From Planctomycetales bacterium (GTDB lineage Bacteria; Planctomycetota; Planctomycetia; Pirellulales; Pirellulaceae), in contig JAGQPF010000627.1 of NCBI GenBank assembly GCA_020426845.1, forward strand, positions 1 through 37,986: a stretch of DNA of 37,986 bases, written 5' to 3'. This document shows positions 15,119 to 23,221 of this stretch, one piece after another. The notes under the pieces were generated by a model. The model worked only from the letters and a program-made list of their open reading frames with translations, ran no database searches and was not told where the DNA came from. Position 1 is the first letter of the stretch. Each line of letters starts with the position of its first letter. Made by a program: the position numbers and the translations under genes.

Positions 15119-17944
15119 CGCTGAGGAGTCCTCTTCGTGTGAACAGCATCTACGGATGCCCCCGATGAGCAAACAGGGATCAGGGGAATCGTCTCGACTA
15201 CAATCACAGCCCCCGTAAGTTGGTTTTACTTTCGTAGCCGAGTGGAGCGCGCGGGCACGTTGGCGGGTTATGTCGTCGAGAGAACTGTGACGCAAATGTT
15301 CGGCCTCAGGTCGAGTTTTCAATTGCCATCCCAATGCCCATACCGGCAGGATGATCGCAGCTCCAGCAAGAATCCAAGCCAGATAAGCGGCGAATACCCG
15401 CCTGAACGGAAAACGCCTTCGTTTGGTTGTGGCAATTTGACCTGCGCGAATTAACTGAAATGAAAGAGCGAAACCAGTGGAAGCTATCAATGCTTCTAAC
15501 TTGCGCAAGCCGCGCCCGCCGAGGCGTATGGCTCCTCGTAGCTCGTCTACATGTGCAATTTCGTTCTGCTCAGCGATGAGGATCCCCAGGATAGCTAGGG
15601 CGGATATCCACGCCCATGCTCCCATGTAAAGCCCGAGGGGCTGGAGTAGTTGCGGCCATCTTACGAGGGCGACGAGGATGGCGCCGAGAATGACGGGCAT
15701 TGAGTACAGCAAAAGAGCCAGCTTTAGGGACGTTCCACAAACGGAAACCTCGGCGAGTCTTTGGAGCACGCTCCCCAGCATGCTTAAACGAATCGCAAGC
15801 GTGGCGGCGACAAATGCAACGATCATCAGTCCAAAGAGTTGGCATCGGTGTCCGTACACTCGCAATTCATTGTCGTCCCGAGTGGCGGCGTCCAGCGACT
15901 TTGTGGCAATCCCAGTGGCATTCCAGTGCGTTTTATCTGCTGTCACAAGCTTTTCCGTACGAAACTGGACGATCCCGTCGGCCCCGTTGTATGCGGCGTG
16001 GAGAATGAGCTTTAGTTTCGCGAGTCGCTTTGTGTCCGCGGTTGCAGCGCAAGGCCCAAGAATCTGCCGCCGTCCATCAGGCGAGCCTGCCAGAACCATG
16101 GGGGGCGTTATTTCGCGAGCGAGACTGGGGATTCTGTGAAAGCTGCCGCCGTCGCTTCTAATGATGCCTTCCAATTGCTCCGACCATTTCTTCGCAACCT
16201 CTTTCGTCCTCATCGTAAGCTCGGTTGCACTGGAGGGGACTTGCGCCTTTGAGCGTCGCCACCATGGCCCCGTCCTTGATTCTTTCAGGCTAATGACCTT
16301 CGTAAATCTGGGGCCGGAACTTCCGCCTAGTTCCTTTCCTAGGATCCCAGGGCCTCTAAGCACATGCGCTTCGGCAGTCGCGGATTTGAGACCGCGGACG
16401 TCAACAATTACAATTCGCTCTTCGGAACAAATCCATAGCTCGTGCCCGCATAGTCCCAATACCCCAAGATTCTGCAGAAGTCCCAGTGAGGCAAACTTTG
16501 TCGGTGCCTCCAGATCAAAAGTAGTTTCTGCGGCACTCCGAGTTTGAAGCTGGCAACCGAATGCAATCGCAAAGTCGCTGCAGGAATTGAATCGTTGGCT
16601 GGGTTGCTTGCTTAACGCTTTTTCGACCGCTTTTCGGGAGAATCCTGGAGTCTCTTTGCGAGAGTGTATGGGCCATTCCACAGCTTTGTCTCGGTGAGCG
16701 GCAAGCATTTCACGCCACGAATTCGCCGCGAACGGCCTTTCTCCGGTAACCATTTCAAAGGCGATCAAAGCCAATGCATACTGATCCGTTCGCCCGTCAG
16801 AGGGCTGCTCACTGGCCTGCTCCGGAGAGGCGTAGGCTGGAGTGCCAGCAAAGCTCCAGTCAGTGTGCTTGCGAAAATCCTTGGCCAAGCCAAAGTCGAG
16901 TATTTTCGGCTGGCCGTGTTCGTCAAATCTAACGTTTTCCGGTTTCAAGTCGCGATGCACGATTGATTTGCCGTGTGCGTAGTCGAGCGCTACCGCGAGT
17001 TGTCCGACCACGTGTCGAACGTCTTCAATGTCAATGCGCTCCTTGCTCTGAATGTGATCCGCAAGGGACTCGCCACCGACGTACTCGAATACTGCATAGG
17101 GTGTATCTTGGTGAAACCCAAAGTCGTAGATCCCAGCGATAGCAGGATGTACGAGTCCAGCCGCCACTTTCGCTTCGCTCTCAAATTCTGCCTCCATGAA
17201 TTTGCGGTATTCGGAATTCCAGTGTTTGTCTCGAATTAGCTTGACTGCGACTTTTCTCCCCAAACGAACATCTTCGCCGAGCATCACTGTTCCCATCCCA
17301 CCTTCGCCCAATGGCGATAAGAGTCTGTATCGCTCATTCAGGGTCTCGTCTGCGCCAGGATATTTCTTCGGAGAACACGTGTTGTGTACGACTCCGTCTC
17401 TTGTGGCACAAATAAAATCTAGCGTTTCGTTCGCGGCCGGCGCTTCGCCTTCAATGGCACTCTTGAAGGATCTTTGTCGATTCAGAGCTAGAGTTTCCTC
17501 GAACTCCGTCTCATTTGCCAGTTTGTTCAACGCGTTCCATAATTCGTTGGAGTGCTCCGGGAATCGACGAAGGTACTCATCTCGGTTTGGCTTATCTCCC
17601 CACAACTGGCGGACGCGATACTCATCGACGATCAACTCGACGGGCAACGACGCAGCCGAACCAAGTGTCGGATAACGAACGATGTAGTCTTCGAGTATCG
17701 GAAGGGCTGGGAGCTGCTCAGTGTCCGGGGGAATCGTGGCGGCCTCTGACGTGCTTGCTCGCCAACGTCGCTCCAGGTCGATCGTTACCAACTCAATCAG
17801 AGCCCCGCGCGTCCCGTCGGAAACCTCGACCGGCAAAAAGTCGCCAATTTCGGGCACGTCACCGCTCACCCACGCTGCCTCGAAGCGGTCCAAGATTCCG
17901 GAGAGTTCTAGGTCTAGTTCTCGACGGTTCATAAGCTGGAGCAT
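15065..17944 (-). CDS. Membrane Ser/Thr kinase with YbjQ-like segment and several C-terminal TM helices
   Basis: A 959-residue kinase. Both ATGs at 17944 and 17932 are possible starts and neither has a clear ribosome binding site. Residues 12-145 are the same N-terminal domain as in the kinase-SUMF1 protein ('DLERRWR', 'LPVELIVDEYRVRQLWGDKP'). The kinase domain covers about 205-465: GEGGMGTV 213-220, VAVK lysine 235, HRDLKPEN with Asp332, DFG 350-352 and SPE 373-375, so it appears intact. Residues 640-685 ('AAYNGADGIVQF' ... 'NATGIAT') resemble the YbjQ/UPF0145 pattern of a Gly-Ala-Asp turn and a Gly-Thr-Ala end, but this is a weak call. About four to five hydrophobic helices follow (around 703-722, 741-761, 770-792, 848-870). 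The Cys/Arg/Ser-rich last 35 residues overlap the sigma gene antisense. No ligand-binding domain is recognised outside the membrane. The exported Spy-like gene lies upstream on the same strand with an 82-base gap and may be co-transcribed. Confidence 0.87.
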   Translation of the reverse strand: MLQLMNRRELDLELSGILDRFEAAWVSGDVPEIGDFLPVEVSDGTRGALIELVTIDLERRWRASTSEAATIPPDTEQLPALPILEDYIVRYPTLGSAASLPVELIVDEYRVRQLWGDKPNRDEYLRRFPEHSNELWNALNKLANETEFEETLALNRQRSFKSAIEGEAPAANETLDFICATRDGVVHNTCSPKKYPGADETLNERYRLLSPLGEGGMGTVMLGEDVRLGRKVAVKLIRDKHWNSEYRKFMEAEFESEAKVAAGLVHPAIAGIYDFGFHQDTPYAVFEYVGGESLADHIQSKERIDIEDVRHVVGQLAVALDYAHGKSIVHRDLKPENVRFDEHGQPKILDFGLAKDFRKHTDWSFAGTPAYASPEQASEQPSDGRTDQYALALIAFEMVTGERPFAANSWREMLAAHRDKAVEWPIHSRKETPGFSRKAVEKALSKQPSQRFNSCSDFAIAFGCQLQTRSAAETTFDLEAPTKFASLGLLQNLGVLGLCGHELWICSEERIVIVDVRGLKSATAEAHVLRGPGILGKELGGSSGPRFTKVISLKESRTGPWWRRSKAQVPSSATELTMRTKEVAKKWSEQLEGIIRSDGGSFHRIPSLAREITPPMVLAGSPDGRRQILGPCAATADTKRLAKLKLILHAAYNGADGIVQFRTEKLVTADKTHWNATGIATKSLDAATRDDNELRVYGHRCQLFGLMIVAFVAATLAIRLSMLGSVLQRLAEVSVCGTSLKLALLLYSMPVILGAILVALVRWPQLLQPLGLYMGAWAWISALAILGILIAEQNEIAHVDELRGAIRLGGRGLRKLEALIASTGFALSFQLIRAGQIATTKRRRFPFRRVFAAYLAWILAGAAIILPVWALGWQLKTRPEAEHLRHSSLDDITRQRARALHSATKVKPTYGGCDCSRDDSPDPCLLIGGIRRCCSHEEDSSASHRRVQKRGFEPLANVS

Positions 17945-18026
17945 ATTGGGATGGAGGTGGTTGTGGCGGCATAAGTGGTGATTGTCGGCTCGGCAGGATG
18001 GGCGGGCAAGACATTATTGCGCACCA

Positions 18027-18845
18027 TCAGTTGGGCTGCCGTTTTTTTCGCGCGTCATCCTCTTTCTGCTTGCGACGTTCCATCGCCCGATTTGCAGCGT
18101 TCCGAAACGCCTCTGATTGACTCTCGAGATATTCGTTGATGGTTTGAGCCTGGGCCATCACGCCCCAATTGCGGTAAATGGCGGTCGCCTGCTCGGTGGT
18201 GCAGATTTCCAGCAATGAGGCGGAATGCTTGAGTGTTTCGGCAGCGGCGATTTTTTTGATTGCCTGGACGCGATCCAGATCCTCTGCCTCTCTGGCTTCG
18301 GCGTACCTCTCCCTGATCAACACTCGCTGGATAATCTGCGCGTGCGATTTGCTCGCGTTCCGCAAATCCGTTCGCTGCTCGACGGACAGCCCAAGGTACT
18401 CCGCCGCCAAAGGGTGGGCCATGGCTTCCCATTCTCGCGAGCGAATTAGAGCTTCAGACAATCTGCGCAGTTGGTCCGCATTCAGGAGTTCCTTCAAGCT
18501 GGTGGTCAGCGCTTGTTCGAGTTCGACCTCCTTCTCCACAAACTCCTTCTTCAGCTTCACCCATGAGTGTCCGAGTTTCAACTCGTGACGATGTTCGTCG
18601 TCCTGTCCAAACCATCGATTTACCCGGGCTTTCACTTGGGACTCGACCCGCTCTCGCTGATGTGCTGATAAGTCGAGACTGTCGAGCGTTGCTTGCTTCG
18701 AAAGCAGAATGGCGACGGAGTAAGGTCGAGCCTCGCGAATCTCCTGTAGATGCGCGTCCAGCTGGGAGTTTGTTGTTGGCTCTGCGAACAACAAACCACA
18801 ACTCGGCAGCATCACAAGAATCCAGCCAATCACCAAGGATCGCAC
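18027..18845 (-). CDS. Exported helical protein, Spy/LTxxQ-like
   Basis: A 272-residue protein. The GTG at 18845 is chosen over the GTG at 18854 because the strong AAAAGGAG overlaps the outer codon and lies eight bases before the inner one; translation then starts directly with the signal peptide MRSLVIGWILVMLPSCGLLFA. A Cys inside 'LPSC' resembles a lipobox but the Pro makes lipidation uncertain. The mature part is almost wholly helical and rich in Glu, Arg, Gln and Ala, and contains three motifs like those of Spy/CpxP-family proteins: 'LDLSAHQRERVES', 'LLNADQLRRLSEAL' and 'LGLSVEQRTDLRNA'. Spy proteins are periplasmic chaperones or stress sensors; membership is inferred from these motifs only. 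The basic C-terminus is 'RRKQKEDDARKKRQ'. It lies upstream of the membrane kinase gene and could supply that kinase with an envelope signal, but this is speculative. Confidence 0.7.
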   Translation of the reverse strand: MRSLVIGWILVMLPSCGLLFAEPTTNSQLDAHLQEIREARPYSVAILLSKQATLDSLDLSAHQRERVESQVKARVNRWFGQDDEHRHELKLGHSWVKLKKEFVEKEVELEQALTTSLKELLNADQLRRLSEALIRSREWEAMAHPLAAEYLGLSVEQRTDLRNASKSHAQIIQRVLIRERYAEAREAEDLDRVQAIKKIAAAETLKHSASLLEICTTEQATAIYRNWGVMAQAQTINEYLESQSEAFRNAANRAMERRKQKEDDARKKRQPN

Positions 18846-18853
18846 GTCGGTCA

Positions 18854-18861
18854 CTCCTTTT
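18854..18861 (-). promoter_or_regulatory. Strong ribosome binding site that fixes the Spy-like gene start
   Basis: AAAAGGAG on the minus strand. It overlaps the outer GTG (18852-18854), which therefore cannot use it, and has ideal eight-base spacing to the GTG at 18845. Confidence 0.7.
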
Positions 18862-18884
18862 AAAAATCAATCGACCAACTCGAA

Positions 18885-18904
18885 GTCAACACAGGTCAAC
18901 ACAG
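18885..18904. repeat. Tandem pair of 10-bp GTCAACACAG
   Basis: Two perfect head-to-tail copies lie about 25 bases upstream of the ribosome binding site of the Spy-like gene. On its coding strand each reads CTGTGTTGAC and carries a TTGAC core. It could be an operator or part of a promoter, but no matching -10 at a usable distance was found. Confidence 0.4.
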
Positions 18905-18927
18905 CAACCTAGGCTGCCGGCCGCGTT

Positions 18928-19089
18928 TCATGCAGGCTCCGCCATAAGCATGGTCTTGCCGTGTTTTCGGCAGGCGTCGAGCACGGTGTGCAGTGCCTTT
19001 TGAAATAGTGGATGCTCGAATTTGCCGGGAATGCCGAGCGAAATCGAGAGATCATTGGAGCTGTAGGGGACGGCATTATACCGAAGCGG
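18928..19089 (-). pseudogene. 3' remnant of an HpcH/HpaI-type aldolase gene
   Basis: The minus strand from 19089 to the TGA at 18928-18930 is open for 53 codons and translates to the C-terminal part of an HpcH/HpaI aldolase (class II 2-keto-3-deoxy acid aldolase). The conserved pieces are 'NDLSISLGIPGKFEHP', 'FQKALHTVLDACRKHGK' and 'MLMAEPA'. In the family 'GPNDLS.SLG.PG' is a conserved loop near the active site followed by this helix. Here the preceding Gly-Pro is changed (Ser-Ser) and an in-frame TAA at 19090-19092 cuts it off; no aldolase-like sequence is seen further up. There is no start codon or ribosome binding site. It is a small dead fragment, too short to fold. The only alternative is chance resemblance, which the length of the match makes unlikely. 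Confidence 0.6.
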
Positions 19090-19222
19090 TTAGATGATCA
19101 CGATCAGACGGTCCCGACGGCGTGCCTGCCCGCTGGGGCCACGGCCACTTTACTCAGGTTGTCGACGGACCGAGAATCTTGCTGTCGTTCCAAGGACTGC
19201 AACGTGAACAAGGAGGTCTCGC

Positions 19223-20005
19223 ATGAAATGGGGAAGAAGTGAAAGCCGGTGCGCCAGTTCACGTGCACGAAGGCCCCAACTGCGAAAACTGACTCCGATC
19301 CAACGGGAGGGCGTTCTGCGCGAGCTGGAGGCCGGGATCCAGCGCTCTCCGGTTCTTAGCGCGTTCGACGTCCAGGTTCGGGTGGTGCGCGGTCGCTTCT
19401 GTCTCGACTGGCGTTGGAACCCTTCGGACGCTGAAGATCGTCGCGAGGTGCATGGACGCCTCACACCGCTGGAGGCGTCGGAAGACTATTTGCTGGAAGT
19501 GGAGCACCGCGCTGGCCGTTGGTCGGAGTATGAGACGGGCTCGCTGACGAAGTTGATACGGGCCGTGGCAGGCGACAGGTTGGGGACGTTCCACGGGGTC
19601 GGTTCGCTGGACCGCTCATTGCGGCGGGCGACGAAGCTCGGCGTTGAGCGATTGCGGGTGAAGAAGTCCGGCAAGGGCAAGTTCGTCTTCTCTGACACGG
19701 GTCGCGCTTGCACCGTCCAAGATGCGTTGTTTCACTATTTCGGCGTTCCCATCCACGTCGTCGCCAAGCCCGCAGCGTGGTACGCGCGTCATCGCAAGCC
19801 GTGCATCGTCGAGTGCTCTGTCGATCGCACTCGAGTGCTCGTGAGTTTCACTGCGTCGAACATGTACGGCGAAGAGTTTGGCGGCTCGTGCCTGTATCTA
19901 TTGCGCGGCGAGGAGTGGGAGGCGTACACCATTCGGCCGAACCGGAGCAACGACATTCGCTCGGCCGAAGCCTGGCTCATCAAGCGGCGGTGGGAGCAGT
20001 GGTAA
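19223..20005 (+). CDS. Conserved-looking protein of unknown function
   Basis: A 260-residue soluble protein with an excellent start: AAGGAGG at 19210-19216 and ATG at 19223. I do not recognise the family. There is no signal peptide or membrane segment. The N-terminal third is very basic (MKWGRSESRCASSRARRP) and followed by a helix 'LTPIQREGVLRELEAGIQR'. The middle part has alternating strands ('VQVRVVRGRFCLDWRW', 'YLLEVEHRAGRWSEYETG'). A Lys/Arg-rich centre ('RVKKSGKGKFVFSDTGRA') follows, then a C-terminal part 'VQDALFHYFGVPIHVV' ending in an aromatic-rich tail 'AEAWLIKRRWEQW'. The basic charge would fit nucleic-acid binding, but no known motif is seen. It is transcribed away from the aldolase remnant and converges on the outer-membrane protein gene. 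Confidence 0.6.
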   Translation: MKWGRSESRCASSRARRPQLRKLTPIQREGVLRELEAGIQRSPVLSAFDVQVRVVRGRFCLDWRWNPSDAEDRREVHGRLTPLEASEDYLLEVEHRAGRWSEYETGSLTKLIRAVAGDRLGTFHGVGSLDRSLRRATKLGVERLRVKKSGKGKFVFSDTGRACTVQDALFHYFGVPIHVVAKPAAWYARHRKPCIVECSVDRTRVLVSFTASNMYGEEFGGSCLYLLRGEEWEAYTIRPNRSNDIRSAEAWLIKRRWEQW

Positions 20006-20030
20006 GGCACATCCCCAACGCTCGCACGCG

Positions 20031-20050
20031 CTGATTGGCGCTGATTGGCG
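20031..20050. repeat. Tandem 10-bp CTGATTGGCG pair
   Basis: Two perfect head-to-tail copies lie 26 bases after the stop codon of the unknown gene ending at 20005. The function is unknown. Confidence 0.6.
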
Positions 20051-20112
20051 GCGAGACGTTGACACGACGGTGACACCCAAGCAGCTGCGGCCCGGGCGCG
20101 TCCAGCACGTGC

Positions 20113-20179
20113 CTTGCCTTCTCTTCCTTGGCGTCTTTGCGTCTTTGCGTGAGACTCTGGTCGAGCGCAATCGGCTCGT
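20113..20179. repeat. Dispersed 'CTTTGCGTCTTTGCGTGA' repeat, copy A
   Basis: A T/C-rich block, CTTCTCTTCCTTGGCGTC, then two CTTTGCGT units, then GAG and 'TCGAGCGCAATCGGCTCG'. It matches copy B at 21354-21418 along its whole length with small changes. Both are in the same orientation and bracket the outer-membrane protein gene. From memory, this kind of repeat is widespread in environmental planctomycete genomes. Confidence 0.7.
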
Positions 20180-20231
20180 CAATCGCTTGGTTCCGTTTCG
20201 CCAAGCAAGGGTTTGGGGCAAGACACTAGGA

Positions 20232-21122
20232 CTAGTGCGCAATCCCGAGCCGAAAACCGAATCCCGTCAGTGAGATGTCGGTGAGAACCGGATTGCTCAC
20301 CGAGAAGTCTTTGCCTGCACCGTAGTACGTCGTGACTTCGGCGCCCAATTGACAATTCAGTTGCCACCCATTCCCAAGGTCACGATTGTGTCCGATACCC
20401 GCACCATAGTCCAAAGCGGTGACAGCGGTGTTGGAGACACTCGAGCCAGGACCTACTGGAACAAACGTCGAAAACCGGGCGCCATCTCCAGTCAGGGTTG
20501 CTAGATTCGCTCGGGTATACAACGAGAGGTTGGGCCCCAGTGCTTTCGAGGTTTGGCCGCCGATCAACAAGCCCAGCCCATGACTGGCGTTCCGCCCTAC
20601 CAGGAACTGGGTCGAGACGGCATCGTAGATGTCATAGTACCGAACCCCGCCTTCAAGTCTCGCCGCGATACCGTTGCCAAAACAACAGCCGTAACCGCCG
20701 ACGAGGTCGAAGCTGTTTAGCTGGGCGCCCAAACTACCCGGGGCATTGGTAATCGATCCCCTGCCGTTGTACGACAGCCAGCGGCATTCGCTGTAAAAGC
20801 GATCGCCAATGTTCGTGCCCAAGGATAGACGCAATGCAGGTTCAAAATCGTACTCTCCACGCAAGCCGAATGCAGGCACGCCAACTCCGCCGGTTTTGTT
20901 GAAGTTGAGGAACAGTTGGTCGTAATTTAGGTACCAGTTAGCCTGCATCTGTTCGCAGATGTCATTGTGACTCACGGTCATGACCGCATCATCATTCGCT
21001 TCGACGTAAGAGGTCAAGCGCACCAGATCGAATGAATCGGGGAGCTCCGTTTCGATCGCCAATGCCGTGTTGCCACCGACGCATGCAACGACGACGATCG
21101 ACAGCACCTGGGCTATTCTCAT
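20232..21122 (-). CDS. Outer-membrane beta-barrel protein, Lpg1974-like
   Basis: A 296-residue outer-membrane protein from the ATG at 21122, with AAGGCGAG five bases upstream; a start 13 codons earlier has no ribosome binding site and would put a basic tail before the signal peptide. The signal peptide is MRIAQVLSIVVVACVGGNTALA. The mature chain alternates polar and hydrophobic residues throughout and is rich in Gly, Tyr, Asn and Ser, as in transmembrane strands ('RGEYDFEPALRLSLGTNIG', 'RLEGGVRYYDIYD', 'LGLLIGGQTSKALGPNLSLY', 'LDYGAGIGHNRDLG', 'NCQLGAEVTTYYG'). It ends with a barrel-closing strand 'LTGFGFRLGIAH', although the last residue is His rather than Phe. The layout resembles the Lpg1974 pore-forming family, which is expanded in planctomycetes; this assignment is tentative. 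It is bracketed by direct repeats at 20113-20179 and 21354-21418. Confidence 0.75.
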   Translation of the reverse strand: MRIAQVLSIVVVACVGGNTALAIETELPDSFDLVRLTSYVEANDDAVMTVSHNDICEQMQANWYLNYDQLFLNFNKTGGVGVPAFGLRGEYDFEPALRLSLGTNIGDRFYSECRWLSYNGRGSITNAPGSLGAQLNSFDLVGGYGCCFGNGIAARLEGGVRYYDIYDAVSTQFLVGRNASHGLGLLIGGQTSKALGPNLSLYTRANLATLTGDGARFSTFVPVGPGSSVSNTAVTALDYGAGIGHNRDLGNGWQLNCQLGAEVTTYYGAGKDFSVSNPVLTDISLTGFGFRLGIAH

Positions 21123-21353
21123 GGGGGCTCGCCTTGTGGGTGATCGGGAACCGCACGCCACGATTTGCGGTCTATGCGCGGCAATTCGTAGTTCCTTCGG
21201 CAGATTCGCTACATTCCTAGCACGGTAACGTCGCCATCACGTACTGCCGATACAATCGTCAAGGTTGCGTCTCAGGTTCATTTTGAAAGCTAGCCCCGTC
21301 AAGTGAAGCCGCAAACGACCTCAACCAGGCGCGGCCTAGGCGACCGATTCACT

Positions 21354-21418
21354 TGTCCTTCTTCTCTTCTTTGCGTCTTGGCGACTTTGCGTGAACTAGT
21401 CGAGTGCAAACAGCTCGT
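21354..21418. repeat. Dispersed 'CTTTGCGTCTTTGCGTGA' repeat, copy B
   Basis: Second copy of the repeat at 20113-20179: CTTCTCTTCTTTGCGTCTT, GGCGACTTTGCGTGAAC, TCGAGTGCAAACAGCTCG. It lies in the 497-base gap between the barrel-protein gene and the subtilisin gene. Apart from this repeat, nothing else is recognised in that gap; the promoters of both divergent genes must lie here. Confidence 0.7.
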
Positions 21419-21604
21419 TGCCCGGCGACCCATCGTCTCGACACACGGAGGTGTGATCTTCCGGCGACGTGAACGGAGCAAGTTCTTTGCCATCTTTGTC
21501 GGGTGCGCCGGTCTTTTCGCCATCTCCTAATATGTCAGTTGCTATTGCCGAGCGCACTCATCGTCGTGCGAAATTGGGGTGGCGTATCGGCAATCCATCC
21601 ACTC

Positions 21605-21612
21605 AAGGGGAG
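21605..21612 (+). promoter_or_regulatory. Ribosome binding site that fixes the subtilisin start
   Basis: AAGGGGAG seven bases before the ATG at 21620. It argues against the 39-codon N-terminal extension, whose hydrophobic run would otherwise suggest an exported enzyme. Confidence 0.7.
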
Positions 21613-21619
21613 ACATTGC

Positions 21620-23089
21620 ATGGCACGCAAGAAAAAGGCATCGAGGCGACCCGCAGCAACCGCAGCTCCCGCCGCCGCCAGCCCGTTCGAACCGGACGAT
21701 GTGGCGCCGGGCGTTGGTGAGTACGGCGCCGAAACCACGGGAAGATCGGTGGTCACGGTGCTCGATGACTCGCCCAACGCGATGAAGTCGGTGCTGGCCG
21801 CCTTGAAGAAGAGCGCCGGGGTGTCCAAGGTCTGCAGAATGTCGGACTTTCAAACCGAAGCGTTTGACGCTCAGGACACGCAAGACGCCGACGCGATCGT
21901 GTTCGACGAGTTGAACATCGCCATCGTTCCGGGCGATGGCGGCCGCACGGCGGCCATGACCACCATGGCCTCGGCCGGTGACGCGGGCATCATCGTGGAG
22001 CCCGAGTACGTCAACTATGCGTTTGGAGACGCGGGCCTCGACTCGGACTTGCTGGACGGCGGTGTACTGGATGACGTGACCAGCGGCACGGCGCCGATGG
22101 GGCCGATGGGGCTCTCCATCGACTATTTGCACGGATATCAACAGGCAGTCAACGCGCTGGTGCAATCCCTGACCGGCGGGCGAGGGCTCCAGGCGGGCGG
22201 CACCGATCTGGTGGGGTTGGCTGGGGAGGTTCGCGACACGGCAGCGGCCACCTGGGGCCTGCAGGCGACGCGAGTTCTTCAGTCGCGTTTCAGTGGTCGC
22301 GGGATCCGCGTGGCCGTGCTCGACACGGGCATTGACCTGCGGCACCCGGACTTTGCGGGCCGCCTGCTGTCCACTCGCTCGTTCATCCCCGGCGAGTCGG
22401 TTCAGGATGGGAATGGCCATGGGACGCATTGCATCGGCACGAGCTGTGGCGCGGTGCGGCCGGGCGTCGGTCCGCGCTACGGAATCGCTCACGAGGCCCA
22501 AATTTTCGCGGGCAAGGTGCTCAGCAACGCCGGAAGCGGCAACGACGGAGGGATTTTGCAAGGCATCAATTGGGCGTTGCAGAACCGCTGTCAGGTGATC
22601 TCGATGTCTCTGGGCAGGCCCGTGGCGGTTGGCGAGCGCCCGATGAGCAGCTATGAAATCGCGGGACGCCGTGCGCTGGACGCGGGCTGTCTGATCGTCG
22701 CCGCCGCCGGCAACGACAGCGCACGACCCAGCGTGGTGCGGCCCGTCTCCAGTCCCGCGAACGCGTCGACCATCGTCGGCGTTGCCGCGATTGACGCGAA
22801 CCTGCGAATCGCTTCGTTCTCCAACCGCGGCATCAATCCGGCCGGCGGCGAAGTGAACATCGCTGGACCGGGCGTGGGCGTGCTCTCGAGTTGGCCGATG
22901 CCGCAGCGGTTGCGCTCCATTTCCGGCACCAGCATGGCAACGCCGCATGTCGCCGGCATTGCGGCGCTGATCGCACAGGAGCTGCCCTCCGCGCGTGGCG
23001 TGCAGCTGTACCGCGAGCTGTGGCGCCGCGCCCGCCGCCTGCCGCATTCATTCGCCGATGTGGGCAACGGACTCGTGGAGGCCACTTAG
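21620..23089 (+). CDS. Subtilisin-like serine protease (S8), no signal peptide
   Basis: A 489-residue subtilase. The ATG at 21620 is chosen because AAGGGGAG lies seven bases upstream; a longer frame adds a hydrophobic stretch, but it has no ribosome binding site. The N-terminus MARKKKASRRPAA is basic, so the enzyme looks intracellular. Residues 20-200 form an N-terminal domain with strand-helix pattern ('RSVVTVLDDSPNAMKSVLAA', 'NIAIVPGD', 'GIIVEPEYV'), which may be an I9-type propeptide. The catalytic triad is complete: Asp235 in 'VAVLDTGID', His267 in 'GNGHGTHC', and Ser438 in 'SGTSMATPHVAGIAAL'. The oxyanion Asn is in 'VAAAGNDS'. The C-terminus ends shortly after the domain, so no sorting signal is present. 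About 400 bases downstream a 72-residue protein resembles a free I9 domain; together they may be a protease and its inhibitor or chaperone. The protease call is very secure; targets are unknown. Confidence 0.92.
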   Translation: MARKKKASRRPAATAAPAAASPFEPDDVAPGVGEYGAETTGRSVVTVLDDSPNAMKSVLAALKKSAGVSKVCRMSDFQTEAFDAQDTQDADAIVFDELNIAIVPGDGGRTAAMTTMASAGDAGIIVEPEYVNYAFGDAGLDSDLLDGGVLDDVTSGTAPMGPMGLSIDYLHGYQQAVNALVQSLTGGRGLQAGGTDLVGLAGEVRDTAAATWGLQATRVLQSRFSGRGIRVAVLDTGIDLRHPDFAGRLLSTRSFIPGESVQDGNGHGTHCIGTSCGAVRPGVGPRYGIAHEAQIFAGKVLSNAGSGNDGGILQGINWALQNRCQVISMSLGRPVAVGERPMSSYEIAGRRALDAGCLIVAAAGNDSARPSVVRPVSSPANASTIVGVAAIDANLRIASFSNRGINPAGGEVNIAGPGVGVLSSWPMPQRLRSISGTSMATPHVAGIAALIAQELPSARGVQLYRELWRRARRLPHSFADVGNGLVEAT

Positions 23090-23221
23090 CCCACCCCAAC
23101 AGCTCGTTGAAAAGCACCTCACTGGCAATCGGAGCGGCCTTTCGCCATGTGCGAAAACGCCGTGCCGATTGTCGGACCAGGTGTTTTTTCAAGGCTTTCG
23201 AGCCTAGCGCCGAGTTGTGTA

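Noticed and set aside
18845..18890. Promoter with TTGACT at 18885-18890 for the Spy-like gene
   Set aside because: The only -10-like sequence at 17-18 bases merges with the ribosome binding site, so the transcript would begin inside it.
21503..21619. N-terminal extension of the subtilisin with a hydrophobic, signal-like stretch
   Set aside because: There is no ribosome binding site for it, whereas AAGGGGAG is perfectly placed for the ATG at 21620.
21542..23047. 501-codon minus-strand open frame opposite the subtilisin
   Set aside because: It is an antisense frame rich in Arg, His and Ala caused by high GC at third positions. The plus strand encodes a complete protease.
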